A stretch of DNA of 21,570 nucleotides. Origin: SFWF01 sp045587065. GTDB lineage: Bacteria; Bacillota; Clostridia; Oscillospirales; Acutalibacteraceae. The notes under the pieces were generated by a model. That model saw nothing but the letters and a program-made list of their open reading frames with translations. It searched no databases and was not told the DNA's origin. Within the stretch, counting starts at the first letter, position 1, and each line of letters starts with the position of its first letter. This document shows, piece by piece, positions 14,741 to 21,366 of the stretch. The DNA lies in NCBI GenBank assembly GCA_045587065.1, contig JAZNBQ010000086.1:1-21570 (forward strand), read 5' to 3'. The position numbers were made by a program, and so were the translations under genes.

Positions 14741-15151
14741 GTTTTTTCTGTATCTTAAAAAATCTTCTAAAATAATTACTGCGGCAACGGCATCAACCGT
14801 TTCCTTTCTCTTTTTGCCTCTTGTATCGGTAAGATTCAGGGCGTTGTGTGCAGAAATGGTTGTGCATCGTTCGTCCCAAAGCACAGTTTCTGTTTCTGAC
14901 TTTTCGCCTATTTTTTTAGCGATTTCGGCGCACTCGTTAGCCCTTTCTCCCTCGCTGCCGTCCATATTCTTAGGGTGGCCTACCACAATAAGCTCTGCAT
15001 TTAACTCTTTAGCTTTGTGGCAAAGCTTTTCTATTAACTTTTCTTCGTTATACTCGGTTATAACCGAATCAGGAAAAGCAAAGCCTTCGCTTTTGTCACT
15101 TATCGCAACACCTGTTCTTGCTTTCCCCAGGTCTATAGCCATTATTTTCAT
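14723..15151 (-). CDS. ruvX: Holliday junction resolvase-like / pre-16S rRNA nuclease (YqgF)
   Basis: A 142-residue RNase H-fold nuclease of the YqgF/RuvX family, implicated in 5' processing of pre-16S rRNA. Seen: AIDLGKARTGVAISD (5-19) with the first catalytic Asp, VVGHPKNMDGSEG (about 56-68), WDERCTTISAHN (about 92-103) and the late acidic DAVAAVIILEDFL (119-131). The family usually has GLPKNMDG; His replaces Leu here. Start ATG 15151 overlaps the end of the upstream phosphatase gene by four bases (ATGA), so the two are coupled. Its C-terminal KKADS is the same as that of convergent MtaB because both lie in the shared palindrome. Confidence 0.94.
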   Translation of the reverse strand: MKIMAIDLGKARTGVAISDKSEGFAFPDSVITEYNEEKLIEKLCHKAKELNAELIVVGHPKNMDGSEGERANECAEIAKKIGEKSETETVLWDERCTTISAHNALNLTDTRGKKRKETVDAVAAVIILEDFLRYRKNKKADS

Positions 15152-15828
15152 TGCTTTGTTACCTCACTTGGTTTTATAGCCGAGGTTATACGATTTCTTC
15201 TGGGCATATACCGGTCAGGCACGTGGGAAGAATCGTTAATGAATTCTACCTTTACTCCCTTTTCGTCAAAAACCAGTAACGATACGGCAGTATTATTAGA
15301 CCAAGGCACCTCGTTTAGTCTGTCAATAGTGTCAAAAAGGGCGTGGCATAAAAGATTTCTTATTGCGGCGCCGTGAGAGGAAATTAAAATGGTTTTGCCT
15401 TGGTTTTCAGGGTCGTTGACAATTTTTAAAACGCCTTGCCACACACGGTCATAAACCTCGCGCATACTTTCTCCCTTTGGCGGCGCAAAATCTTCAGGCG
15501 CATTGTTCCAACAAAGTTCTAAATCCTCGTACTGCTTAAAAATGTCCTCAAAGGACATACCTTCAATTATTCCACCGCATATTTCTCTCAGCAAAGGCTC
15601 TTTTATAACCTCAAGTCCTTTGCCATGGGTTGCGGCAAGGGCAGTTTTATAGGCTCTTTTAAGTGGGCTTGAATAAACTTTATCTATATGTATATTTTTA
15701 AATCTTTCCCAAAGGTATTTAAGCTGAATTTCTCCTGTCTCGCTGATTTCACAGTCGGTTGAGCCTTGAAAAACTCTAGCTTTGTTACCTGCCGCCTCGC
15801 AGTGACGGACAACATAAATCTTTACCAA
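15148..15828 (-). CDS. Histidine phosphatase (phosphoglycerate mutase-like) family protein
   Basis: A histidine phosphatase superfamily protein of 226 residues. The active-site motif reads VVRHCEAAGN (RHC in place of the usual RHG), and a second conserved histidine lies in ISSHGAAIRNL. SSPLKRAYKTA and LREICGGIIEG are also typical. The start is placed at TTG 15828 (product MVKIYVVRHCE) because GAGG (15837-15840) lies 8 nt before it; the longer GTG start at 15837 would overlap that site. The substrate is unknown; such proteins include phosphosugar, nucleotide and alpha-ribazole phosphatases. It heads a two-gene unit with ruvX. Confidence 0.88.
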   Translation of the reverse strand: MVKIYVVRHCEAAGNKARVFQGSTDCEISETGEIQLKYLWERFKNIHIDKVYSSPLKRAYKTALAATHGKGLEVIKEPLLREICGGIIEGMSFEDIFKQYEDLELCWNNAPEDFAPPKGESMREVYDRVWQGVLKIVNDPENQGKTILISSHGAAIRNLLCHALFDTIDRLNEVPWSNNTAVSLLVFDEKGVKVEFINDSSHVPDRYMPRRNRITSAIKPSEVTKQ

Positions 15829-15849
15829 AAAATACACCTCTTTATTTCA

Positions 15850-15878
15850 ATTATATAATAGCAAAGAAGTTTTTGCAA
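15850..15878 (-). promoter_or_regulatory. Promoter of the phosphatase-ruvX unit
   Basis: On the minus strand TTGCAA (15873-15878) and TATAAT (15850-15855) are 17 bp apart. The pair sits directly after the spoVT terminator. Confidence 0.72.
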
Positions 15879-15879
15879 C

Positions 15880-15909
15880 AAAAAAGCAGAGAGTGTTAAT
15901 CTCTGCTTT
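15880..15909 (-). terminator. spoVT terminator
   Basis: On the minus strand the stem pairs GCAGAGA with TCTCTGC (15900-15906 and 15886-15892), with a 7-nt loop, followed by six T (15880-15885). It begins within the spoVT stop codon. Confidence 0.88.
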
Positions 15910-16447
15910 AGTCTTCCATTTGTTTTCCTAAAAAGCCTGCCGCCACAAAGGAAAGTTTAAGGTCGGTTTCGGTTGGTGTGTCTGCTTTTTCTCCCGCTAA
16001 AAGCACAACCGCGCCGCTTACGTCTCCTGACGATATAATGGGGTGGGCGACTAACACCTTGCGCTCAACGTTTTCCAAAGCATAAAAAACTTTAGAATCG
16101 TTTAAACTACTAAAAGCACTGCGATTTTCCATAAGGGCTTCAAGTTCAGGTGTTACGCTTTTTTCAAGTACTTCTCTTTTGGAAATTCCGGACGCCGCAA
16201 TACAGTGGTCTCTGTCGCAAATAATAACAGCTAAGTCGGTTGCCTTGGAAAGAGACTCGGCATATTCTGTGGCGAAAGCGGAAAGCTCTCCGATAGGAGA
16301 ATATTTTTTAAAAATAACCTCGCCCCCTGCATTTGTGAAAATCTCAAGTGGATCTCCCTCACGAATCCGCATGGTTCTGCGGATTTCTTTGGGGATAACC
16401 ACACGACCGAGGTCGTCGATTCTGCGAACTATTCCTGTCGCTTTCAT
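15908..16447 (-). CDS. spoVT: Stage V sporulation protein T, AbrB-type regulator
   Basis: A 179-residue regulator matching SpoVT in length and layout. An AbrB-type swapped-hairpin DNA-binding domain (about 1-50: MKATGIVRRIDDLGRVVIPK, then REGDPLEIF) is followed by a GAF-like domain (about 55-178). In Bacillus, SpoVT controls late forespore genes; some Clostridia without full sporulation keep it. Start ATG 16447 follows AAGGAG. The gene has its own terminator. Its first ten codons and upstream region recur, diverged, at 19867-20010 and 21352-21490, while the rest of the gene does not. It marks the left edge of the accessory segment. Confidence 0.95.
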   Translation of the reverse strand: MKATGIVRRIDDLGRVVIPKEIRRTMRIREGDPLEIFTNAGGEVIFKKYSPIGELSAFATEYAESLSKATDLAVIICDRDHCIAASGISKREVLEKSVTPELEALMENRSAFSSLNDSKVFYALENVERKVLVAHPIISSGDVSGAVVLLAGEKADTPTETDLKLSFVAAGFLGKQMED

Positions 16448-16531
16448 ATATTCATTTCTCCTTAAAATTCAAATCGTGATACTATTATTTGTCAACAAAG
16501 AAAAATTATACTGTTATTTAAAAATCGTTTG

Positions 16532-16585
16532 TTGACTTTTTTATTCATAAATGATATCATAATACCAAGATATTATGATATCATT
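16532..16585 (+). promoter_or_regulatory. Promoter with double palindromic operator for the RHH regulator / RM operon
   Basis: TTGACT (16532-16537) and TATCAT (16555-16560) are 17 bp apart. The arms AATGATATCATAATA (16550-16564) and TATTATGATATCATT (16571-16585) are a perfect 15-bp inverted repeat with a 6-nt spacer. Each arm holds the palindrome ATGATATCAT, centred 24 bp apart. The first palindrome covers the -10 box and the second lies near the expected transcript start, the usual layout for self-repression by the RHH protein encoded next. Confidence 0.72.
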
Positions 16586-16600
16586 ATCGGAGGATTGCAG

Positions 16601-16780
16601 ATGAACAAATCAGAGACTCCCACATCAAAAAAAATAGGAATTCCATTACGATTGGAACCTAAATTGTACGAAAAAATGATGGACAGAGTTCAAAAAAAGA
16701 AAAAAGAGCAACGCGGCTATAGTGTTAACCAGTTGCTTACTGAATTGCTCGAAAAAGAATTGAAGGAGAAAAAAATATGA
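16601..16780 (+). CDS. Ribbon-helix-helix (Arc/CopG-type) regulator of the RM operon
   Basis: A 59-residue protein with a disordered N-terminus (about 1-11), a beta strand KIGIPLRLEP and two helices (PKLYEKMMDRVQ and YSVNQLLTELLEKEL), the pattern of ribbon-helix-helix DNA-binding proteins. ATG 16601 follows GGAGGA (16589-16594). Its stop overlaps the start of the modification-restriction gene (ATGA), so it is the first gene of that operon. Position behind twin palindromes over its own promoter suggests self-repression and thus timing of RM expression, as control proteins do in other RM systems. An antitoxin was considered, but no toxin gene adjoins it. Confidence 0.72.
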   Translation: MNKSETPTSKKIGIPLRLEPKLYEKMMDRVQKKKKEQRGYSVNQLLTELLEKELKEKKI

Positions 16781-18702
16781 CTCGCACAGAAATGATTATC
16801 CGTATTGGAAAAGAATATCATACATCAAATATTGAAGGTGGAGAATATAGTTATGTACAAGAAGCAGGTTCAAGAGCCAAGTTAGAAAAAGCCCTTGGAC
16901 ACACTTTTTCGCATTTTAAACTTGATATTCGTTTTGAATTAAACGATGTCGCTATACTTATAGAAACAAAACAATCCTTCACAAAAAATGATGAATATCA
17001 ACTTGCAGAATATGTAGAAGAAGAATTAGCCTTGCATAATGGGAAGAAAATTATCGCTATACTTGCAAATACAAATGATGATGAAATCAAGGTTTGGAAA
17101 GCCGCAGTAGACGATGAGCACATTTTGAACAACGAAACTGTACTTGACAAAATGGAGCATTATGTCAGTCTTTTTGATGCAAGTAAACAAAACGATAGGG
17201 AAAAAGTTTTAAAAAACACTTATGATTTAAATGAACTACTACATAAGATGGATATTAAAGAAGATTTGCGTAGTCAATTTGTAGGAACAACTCTTTTATA
17301 CATAAAAGATATGATTAGCAAAACGGGTGCCAATAACATAGATGACGTTCTAATAAAAAACCTTAAAGACACTTGGAATATGATGTCTGCAGAAACCATT
17401 AGAGCAGCAATAAAGAGTACATTGGACGATTTGTTAGATGACTCAGATAACAAACAAAAAAAAATCGAGTTGCTCCAAAGAAATGTTCTTAATGATCAGA
17501 AAGTCAAAAAACTCAAATTGGAACATTGGATAAAAATATTAGAAACAATTATTACGGATATTTATAGATATATTGATGCAGACAGCTCAGAAGGACAAGA
17601 TATTCTAAATCTGTTTTTTATTGCTTTTAACAAATATACTGGCAAGGCTGACAAAAACCAAGCGTTCACACCTGACCACATTACAGAGTTTATGTGTAGA
17701 TTAACAGATGTTGACCGAAGCAAAAAAGTTCTTGACGCAACATGCGGAAGTGGTTCTTTTTTAGTACAAGCAATGGTGAAAGAATTAGCAGATTGCCGCC
17801 GCGGAAAAACAGACGAAGAAGCAAGAGAGTTAATGGAAATTGTAAAGAAGCAGCATATTTTTGGAATAGAAAACGAAGAAAAAGCCTACGGACTCTCAAC
17901 TACAAATATGCTTATTCATGGTGATGGAAATAGCAATATTAAATTTGAAAGTTGCTTCAAATGTAAATCTTTTATCAAAGAAGCTGATCCAGATATAATT
18001 TTAATGAATCCACCTTACAACGCAAAACCTATCGGTATACCTAAAGAATATAAGAAGAAGTGGAAGAAGGCAGAAGATAAAAAAACCGATCCCACAAAAG
18101 GATTTGTCTTCATTCACTTTATTTCTGATGTTATTAAGGAAATAAATGACGAACGAGACAGAAATAACGAACCTCGAAAGACGGTTAAACTTGCCGTTCT
18201 TCTTCCAGTAGCAGCTGCTATTGGAAACGGGAAAATCATCAAAGAGGAAAAAACGGCCATGCTTAAACACAATACTCTTGAAGCCGTTTTTACACTTCCT
18301 AACGAAATTTTTTATCCCGGTGCTTCAGCATGCGCATGTTGTATGCTTTTCACACTAGGTCAGCCACATATCAAGGCTGACGGGAAAGCTCGTCCTACGT
18401 TTTTTGGATATTGTAAAGATGATGGATTTAAAAAGAAGAAAAACCTTGGTCGTATAGAACAATTTGATTCTAATGGAGATTCTATTTGGAAAAAAATTGA
18501 ACAAGAATGGCTCGATTTATACTCATTTAATAAGGTCGAAGATGGCAAATCATCTATTTCTGTTGTTGATGGTAATTCTGAATGGTTATGTGAAGCATAT
18601 ATGAAAACGGATTATAGTAAACTTTGCGAAAATGACTTTCAACAAACATTAAATGATTACCTCGCTTATTTGATGAAAGAAGGTAACATATATGAATCTT
18701 GA
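16777..18702 (+). CDS. BcgI-like fused restriction-modification subunit (nuclease + N6-adenine methylase)
   Basis: A 641-residue protein. The N-terminal domain (about 1-130) has a candidate PD-(D/E)xK nuclease site D57-x5-E63-x-K65 (NDVAILIETKQ). A helical linker (about 140-290) follows. The methylase domain has NQAFTPDHITEFM (about 294-306), the SAM-binding motif LDATCGSGSF (319-328) and the catalytic NPPY (411-414) in DIILMNPPYN. The size and order are those of BcgI subunit A (about 637 residues), a Type IIB enzyme that cuts on both sides of its site and works with a separate specificity subunit. ATG 16777 follows AAGGAG and overlaps the RHH stop. Alternative: the M subunit of a Type I-like system with a degenerate N-terminal domain; no hsdR lies in the window. 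Confidence 0.85.
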   Translation: MTRTEMIIRIGKEYHTSNIEGGEYSYVQEAGSRAKLEKALGHTFSHFKLDIRFELNDVAILIETKQSFTKNDEYQLAEYVEEELALHNGKKIIAILANTNDDEIKVWKAAVDDEHILNNETVLDKMEHYVSLFDASKQNDREKVLKNTYDLNELLHKMDIKEDLRSQFVGTTLLYIKDMISKTGANNIDDVLIKNLKDTWNMMSAETIRAAIKSTLDDLLDDSDNKQKKIELLQRNVLNDQKVKKLKLEHWIKILETIITDIYRYIDADSSEGQDILNLFFIAFNKYTGKADKNQAFTPDHITEFMCRLTDVDRSKKVLDATCGSGSFLVQAMVKELADCRRGKTDEEARELMEIVKKQHIFGIENEEKAYGLSTTNMLIHGDGNSNIKFESCFKCKSFIKEADPDIILMNPPYNAKPIGIPKEYKKKWKKAEDKKTDPTKGFVFIHFISDVIKEINDERDRNNEPRKTVKLAVLLPVAAAIGNGKIIKEEKTAMLKHNTLEAVFTLPNEIFYPGASACACCMLFTLGQPHIKADGKARPTFFGYCKDDGFKKKKNLGRIEQFDSNGDSIWKKIEQEWLDLYSFNKVEDGKSSISVVDGNSEWLCEAYMKTDYSKLCENDFQQTLNDYLAYLMKEGNIYES

Positions 18703-19846
18703 AATTGTTAACTGGAAAGAATTTGTTTTTGGAGACTTAATAGAAAAACCATATAAGGCGCATGCATATACTTCTGATGAACTTGTTGTCGCAAAACCAA
18801 ACGAAAAATCTATAAGATATATAACGCGAACCGGAGAGAATAACGGGTGTGAGTTCAGAGCCAAATTTGTTGATTTGGAATTTATAGAAAATGGTAACGC
18901 TATTTCAGTAGGCGACACAACTGCTACATGTTTTTACCAAGAAGAGCAATTTATCACTGGCGATCATATGGTAATAATTAGAGCACCTTGGCTAAATCCT
19001 ATCACAGGATTATTTATCGTTACTATACTTAATAATGAACAATACAAATACTCTTATGGCCGAGCTTTTCTAAAAGATCGAATTGAACAAACAATCGTTA
19101 AATTGCCGGTTTTGCGAAATGAACATGGCGAAGAAATCATAGATCCTTCTCATCAGTATTGCAAAGAAGGTTATATTCCTGATTGGGATTTCATCTCTTC
19201 GTATATAAAGACATTACGAGTAAAACCGTTAACTACAAAGAATGTTAACCAGAATCGTACGAGTCTGAACATTGATCAGTGGGAAGAGTTTGCATTCGAT
19301 GACATTTTCATCTTAAAAGGTGGGTTTTATAATAAAAAACCCGAACATTCCATTGAAGGTAGCTTTCCGTTTCTTGGTTCAACCGAAAACAATAACGGAG
19401 TTACAGAATTTTATAGCGTTGACGATATAAGAGCCTGGGACAAAGTAGGAAACGCCGATGATACATTAGAAAAGAAAATTTACAAAGGAAATTGCATAGC
19501 AGTTACCGTAAATGGATCAGTTTGTAATGCATTTTACCAATCAGAGGATTTTACTTGCAGTCATGATATAACGGCTTTTTATTTAAAAGAACACACTTTA
19601 AATCCATACTTAGCCTTGTTCTTGTGCACTGTAATTATGCAAGACAAATATCGTTGGAGTTATGGACGAAAGCCACACGATGTTAAAAAGTTTGCAAAAT
19701 CGATCTTCAAGCTTCCAATACTTAGAGATGATACTAGCAAACCTGTTATAGATGATTCGAAAACGTTTTCCAAAAAAGGATATATTCCTGACTGGGAATT
19801 TATGCAAAATTATATTAAAAATAGTCCTTATGGCCACAGAATTTAA
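18692..19846 (+). CDS. Specificity (S) subunit with two target-recognition domains
   Basis: A 384-residue HsdS/BcgIB-like subunit. Two similar halves are visible. Each opens with an aromatic/acidic motif (NWKEFVFGDL at 7-16; QWEEFAFDDI at 196-205), contains a KLPxL segment, and closes with the same element (GYIPDWDFISSYIK at 160-173; GYIPDWEFMQNYIK at 363-376). Each half should read one part of a bipartite DNA site. It overlaps the end of the methylase gene by 11 bases, so the two are coupled. BcgI's S subunit is about 341 residues, close to this. The recognition sequence cannot be predicted. A terminator follows at once. Confidence 0.86.
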   Translation: MNLEIVNWKEFVFGDLIEKPYKAHAYTSDELVVAKPNEKSIRYITRTGENNGCEFRAKFVDLEFIENGNAISVGDTTATCFYQEEQFITGDHMVIIRAPWLNPITGLFIVTILNNEQYKYSYGRAFLKDRIEQTIVKLPVLRNEHGEEIIDPSHQYCKEGYIPDWDFISSYIKTLRVKPLTTKNVNQNRTSLNIDQWEEFAFDDIFILKGGFYNKKPEHSIEGSFPFLGSTENNNGVTEFYSVDDIRAWDKVGNADDTLEKKIYKGNCIAVTVNGSVCNAFYQSEDFTCSHDITAFYLKEHTLNPYLALFLCTVIMQDKYRWSYGRKPHDVKKFAKSIFKLPILRDDTSKPVIDDSKTFSKKGYIPDWEFMQNYIKNSPYGHRI

Positions 19847-19850
19847 AATC

Positions 19851-19879
19851 AAAAGCGAGGTGAAATTCACCTCGCTTTT
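19851..19879. terminator. Terminator after the RM operon
   Basis: AAAAGCGAGGTG (19851-19862) pairs with CACCTCGCTTTT (19868-19879) around a 5-nt loop, 12 bp in all. The plus-strand T-run is short and lies in the stem end. It also forms the last codons of the spoVT-like fragment on the minus strand. Confidence 0.78.
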
Positions 19880-20010
19880 GCTATGTACTTTATTGGTGTT
19901 ATTATAACACCAGCATCTATACGTCTTACAATACCTGTTGCTTTCATATATTAATTCTCCTTTAATTTCAAATCGTGATGTTAGTATTTGTTAATGCGGA
20001 AGAAATATAC
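19867..20010 (-). pseudogene. Fragment of a second spoVT: first ~11 codons plus upstream region
   Basis: On the minus strand, ATG at 19947 opens a 26-codon frame reading MKATGIVRRIDAGVIITPIK and stopping at 19867. The first 11 residues equal SpoVT; the rest does not, although a faint resemblance to the AbrB strand (GRVVIP) may remain. The codons differ from intact spoVT at most synonymous sites (for example GCA for GCG, AGA-CGT for CGC-AGA). Upstream, about 65 bp also match the spoVT leader, including the ribosome site, CAAATCGTGAT and a TATATT box. An 8-bp inverted repeat TGGTGTTA/TAACACCA (19894-19912) sits just past the break. It is read as a remnant from a diverged spoVT allele, possibly an attachment-site copy. 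Confidence 0.72.
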
Positions 20011-20067
20011 ACTGTTTGTTCTTGATTATAGTTGAATAATACAAATGAAAACTAACCTAAAGAGTTA

Positions 20068-20096
20068 TTGATGATGAATCAAAGCGATGCTATAAT
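20068..20096 (+). promoter_or_regulatory. Promoter of the XRE regulator
   Basis: TTGATG (20068-20073) and TATAAT (20091-20096) are 17 bp apart and lie about 40 bp upstream of the regulator start. Confidence 0.7.
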
Positions 20097-20138
20097 ATAA
20101 TTGCAAGTTGACTTGACTACAAAAAACGAGGTGTTACT

Positions 20139-20669
20139 ATGACCGACAATATAAAAATTGGAAAAATGATCGCATTGTTGCGTTCTCAAAAAGGTATTAC
20201 GCAAGCAGAACTCGGCGAACGATTGGGCGTGTCTTTTCAAGCAGTCAGCAAATGGGAACGAGGAGAAACACTTCCTGATGTGTCTCTCTTAACTGACTTG
20301 GCTGATGTGCTTGAAACAACAGTAGATTTTCTTCTTCGAGGCGGAGAAACTAACGTAACCTTTAAGGGGAAAATCAGCGTGGCAGATATGATAGAGGGTA
20401 TAAACTGTTTGAAAAACATGGGTATACTATTAGGCAAAGAAAATATTATTTATCGTCACGCCATAGATGGAATTAACCAAGGTATGAATACCGACATCGA
20501 AGCGGCATTTCAAGATGATTATATTTTTGAAGCGTTTGTTGCTGAAGCAATCACACAAAAACTAAAAGCGGGATATTTTGTGGATACCACTGATGTCAAA
20601 CGCAACTTTAAGCATGAGCATTTTAGAAATATCGCTCTTGATCGTGTGGGTAAATATAACATCAAATAA
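20139..20669 (+). CDS. XRE-family helix-turn-helix regulator with helical C-terminal domain
   Basis: A 176-residue regulator. The N-terminal HTH_3 domain (about 5-62) shows the classic pattern ITQAELGERLGVSFQAVSKW (20-39) then ERGETLPDVSLLTDLADVLE. The C-terminal part (about 75-176) is mostly helical, with DMIEGINCLKNMGILLG and FEAFVAEAITQKLKAGY; it is not matched to a known ligand domain. ATG 20139 follows ACGAGGTG. It has its own promoter and terminator, so it is a single-gene unit lying between two spoVT 5' fragments. The target is unknown; self-control or control of the neighbouring small-protein unit is possible. Confidence 0.88.
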   Translation: MTDNIKIGKMIALLRSQKGITQAELGERLGVSFQAVSKWERGETLPDVSLLTDLADVLETTVDFLLRGGETNVTFKGKISVADMIEGINCLKNMGILLGKENIIYRHAIDGINQGMNTDIEAAFQDDYIFEAFVAEAITQKLKAGYFVDTTDVKRNFKHEHFRNIALDRVGKYNIK

Positions 20670-20685
20670 ATTCAATTGCAGCAAA

Positions 20686-20713
20686 AGCGGAGTGGAAATC
20701 CACTCCGCTGTTT
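20686..20713 (+). terminator. Terminator after the XRE regulator
   Basis: AGCGGAGTGG (20686-20695) pairs with CCACTCCGCT (20700-20709) around a 4-nt loop, followed by GTTTTACTTATTTTT. Confidence 0.88.
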
Positions 20714-20820
20714 TACTTATTTTTGTGAAAAAATATATAAAAGTACATAAAAGTATATACAATATATTGGTTTTTTTGGACATAAAAATCTTTCGACCAC
20801 AATATATAGTATGCTTAAGC

Positions 20821-20849
20821 TTGACATAAGTCGTCACATATGATATACT
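20821..20849 (+). promoter_or_regulatory. Consensus promoter of the structured RNA / small basic protein unit
   Basis: A full-consensus -35 box TTGACA (20821-20826) and a near-consensus -10 box TATACT (20844-20849) are 17 bp apart, the best match to sigma-A consensus in the window. It predicts a transcript starting near 20856, about 245 nt ahead of the next start codon. Confidence 0.78.
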
Positions 20850-20855
20850 AATTTT

Positions 20856-21100
20856 GGCAATTGGATATAACACAATTGACTATATACGAAAGCGAGTTGA
20901 TTAAAATTGATTGTAGTACTAAAAAAAGAAAGCATTTCGTAAGTTGCGGCAACAACAAACAAAATGCTTTCTCTTTGCTGGATGTGTTAAACAATCCAAC
21001 ATTGCTGTGGTTTTAGTATAACACATCCGGATCCAGTTTGTCTACTGGAAAAATTCACAAAATTTATGCCGTAATAATCGGCGGAAAGGATGTGTCTTTT
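20856..21100 (+). ncRNA. Long structured leader or small RNA of unknown family
   Basis: This gene-free stretch behind a strong promoter folds extensively. AGAAAGCATTT (20927-20937) pairs with AAATGCTTTCT (20962-20972), 11 bp, enclosing GTTG/CAAC (20943-20946 with 20950-20953). GGATGTGTTA (20980-20989) pairs with TAACACATCC (21019-21028), 10 bp. CCAGT/ACTGG (21033-21037 with 21044-21048) follows. Two CAATTG boxes lie near the transcript start (20858, 20873). None matches a riboswitch or ncRNA family recognised by eye. It could be a cis-acting leader for the 41-residue protein or an RNA in its own right. Confidence 0.5.
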
Positions 21101-21226
21101 ATGGCAGTACACCATGGTGGTAAGGTCGGTAAAGCTGGTAAAACTTTAGCTTCTAAAAAGTCTTCTAAAAAAGCTAAAAGCAATGCTGGCAAAACATTGG
21201 CTGATCACAAAGCAGCAAAACATTAA
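21101..21226 (+). CDS. Small lysine-rich basic protein (41 residues), unknown function
   Basis: A 41-residue protein with 11 Lys, 4 His and one acidic residue, rich in Ala, Gly and Ser. It holds an internal repeat, AGKTLA at 12-17 and 29-34, around a KKSSKKAK centre, recalling histone H1-like tails. No membrane segment or signal peptide is present. ATG 21101 follows GAAAGGA (21084-21090). It lies behind a strong promoter and a long folded leader, and is followed by a strong terminator, so it is probably expressed well. Nucleic-acid binding is inferred from charge only; a ribosome-associated or DNA-compacting role is possible. No family is recognised. Confidence 0.66.
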   Translation: MAVHHGGKVGKAGKTLASKKSSKKAKSNAGKTLADHKAAKH

Positions 21227-21234
21227 TTAATCAG

Positions 21235-21264
21235 AAAAAGTGAGGGGCTTCCCCTCACTTTTTT
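21235..21264 (+). terminator. Terminator after the small basic protein gene
   Basis: AAAAAGTGAGGGG (21235-21247) pairs with CCCCTCACTTTTT (21251-21263) around a 3-nt loop, ending in a T-run. Confidence 0.92.
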
Positions 21265-21314
21265 CTATGTATAAAAACCGCCGAAAACCCGTTTTTGACA
21301 CCAATGCGTCGGGT

Positions 21315-21366
21315 GGGCAAACCAGCAAAAACTCTAGTGTTTATGCGCCTTTCAAGCGGTTTGCCC
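21315..21366. repeat. 9-bp inverted repeat at the end of the third spoVT fragment
   Basis: GGGCAAACC (21315-21323) and GGTTTGCCC (21358-21366) are perfect complements, 34 nt apart. The right arm lies within the divergent codons of the spoVT-like fragment just past its break. It could be a recombination arm or a hairpin. Confidence 0.5.

Noticed and set aside
16550..16585. 15-bp inverted repeat as a transposon end
   Set aside because: It overlaps a good -10 box and sits directly before an RHH gene, no transposase is present, and no partner repeat is seen at the other side. Operator is the simpler reading.
16601..16780. Antitoxin of a toxin-antitoxin pair
   Set aside because: The adjoining gene is a 641-residue restriction-modification protein; no small toxin frame is present.
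16777..19846. Ordinary Type I RM (hsdM-hsdS)
   Set aside because: No hsdR in the window, and the M subunit carries an N-terminal nuclease-like domain of the right size for BcgI. Not fully excluded, since hsdR could lie elsewhere.
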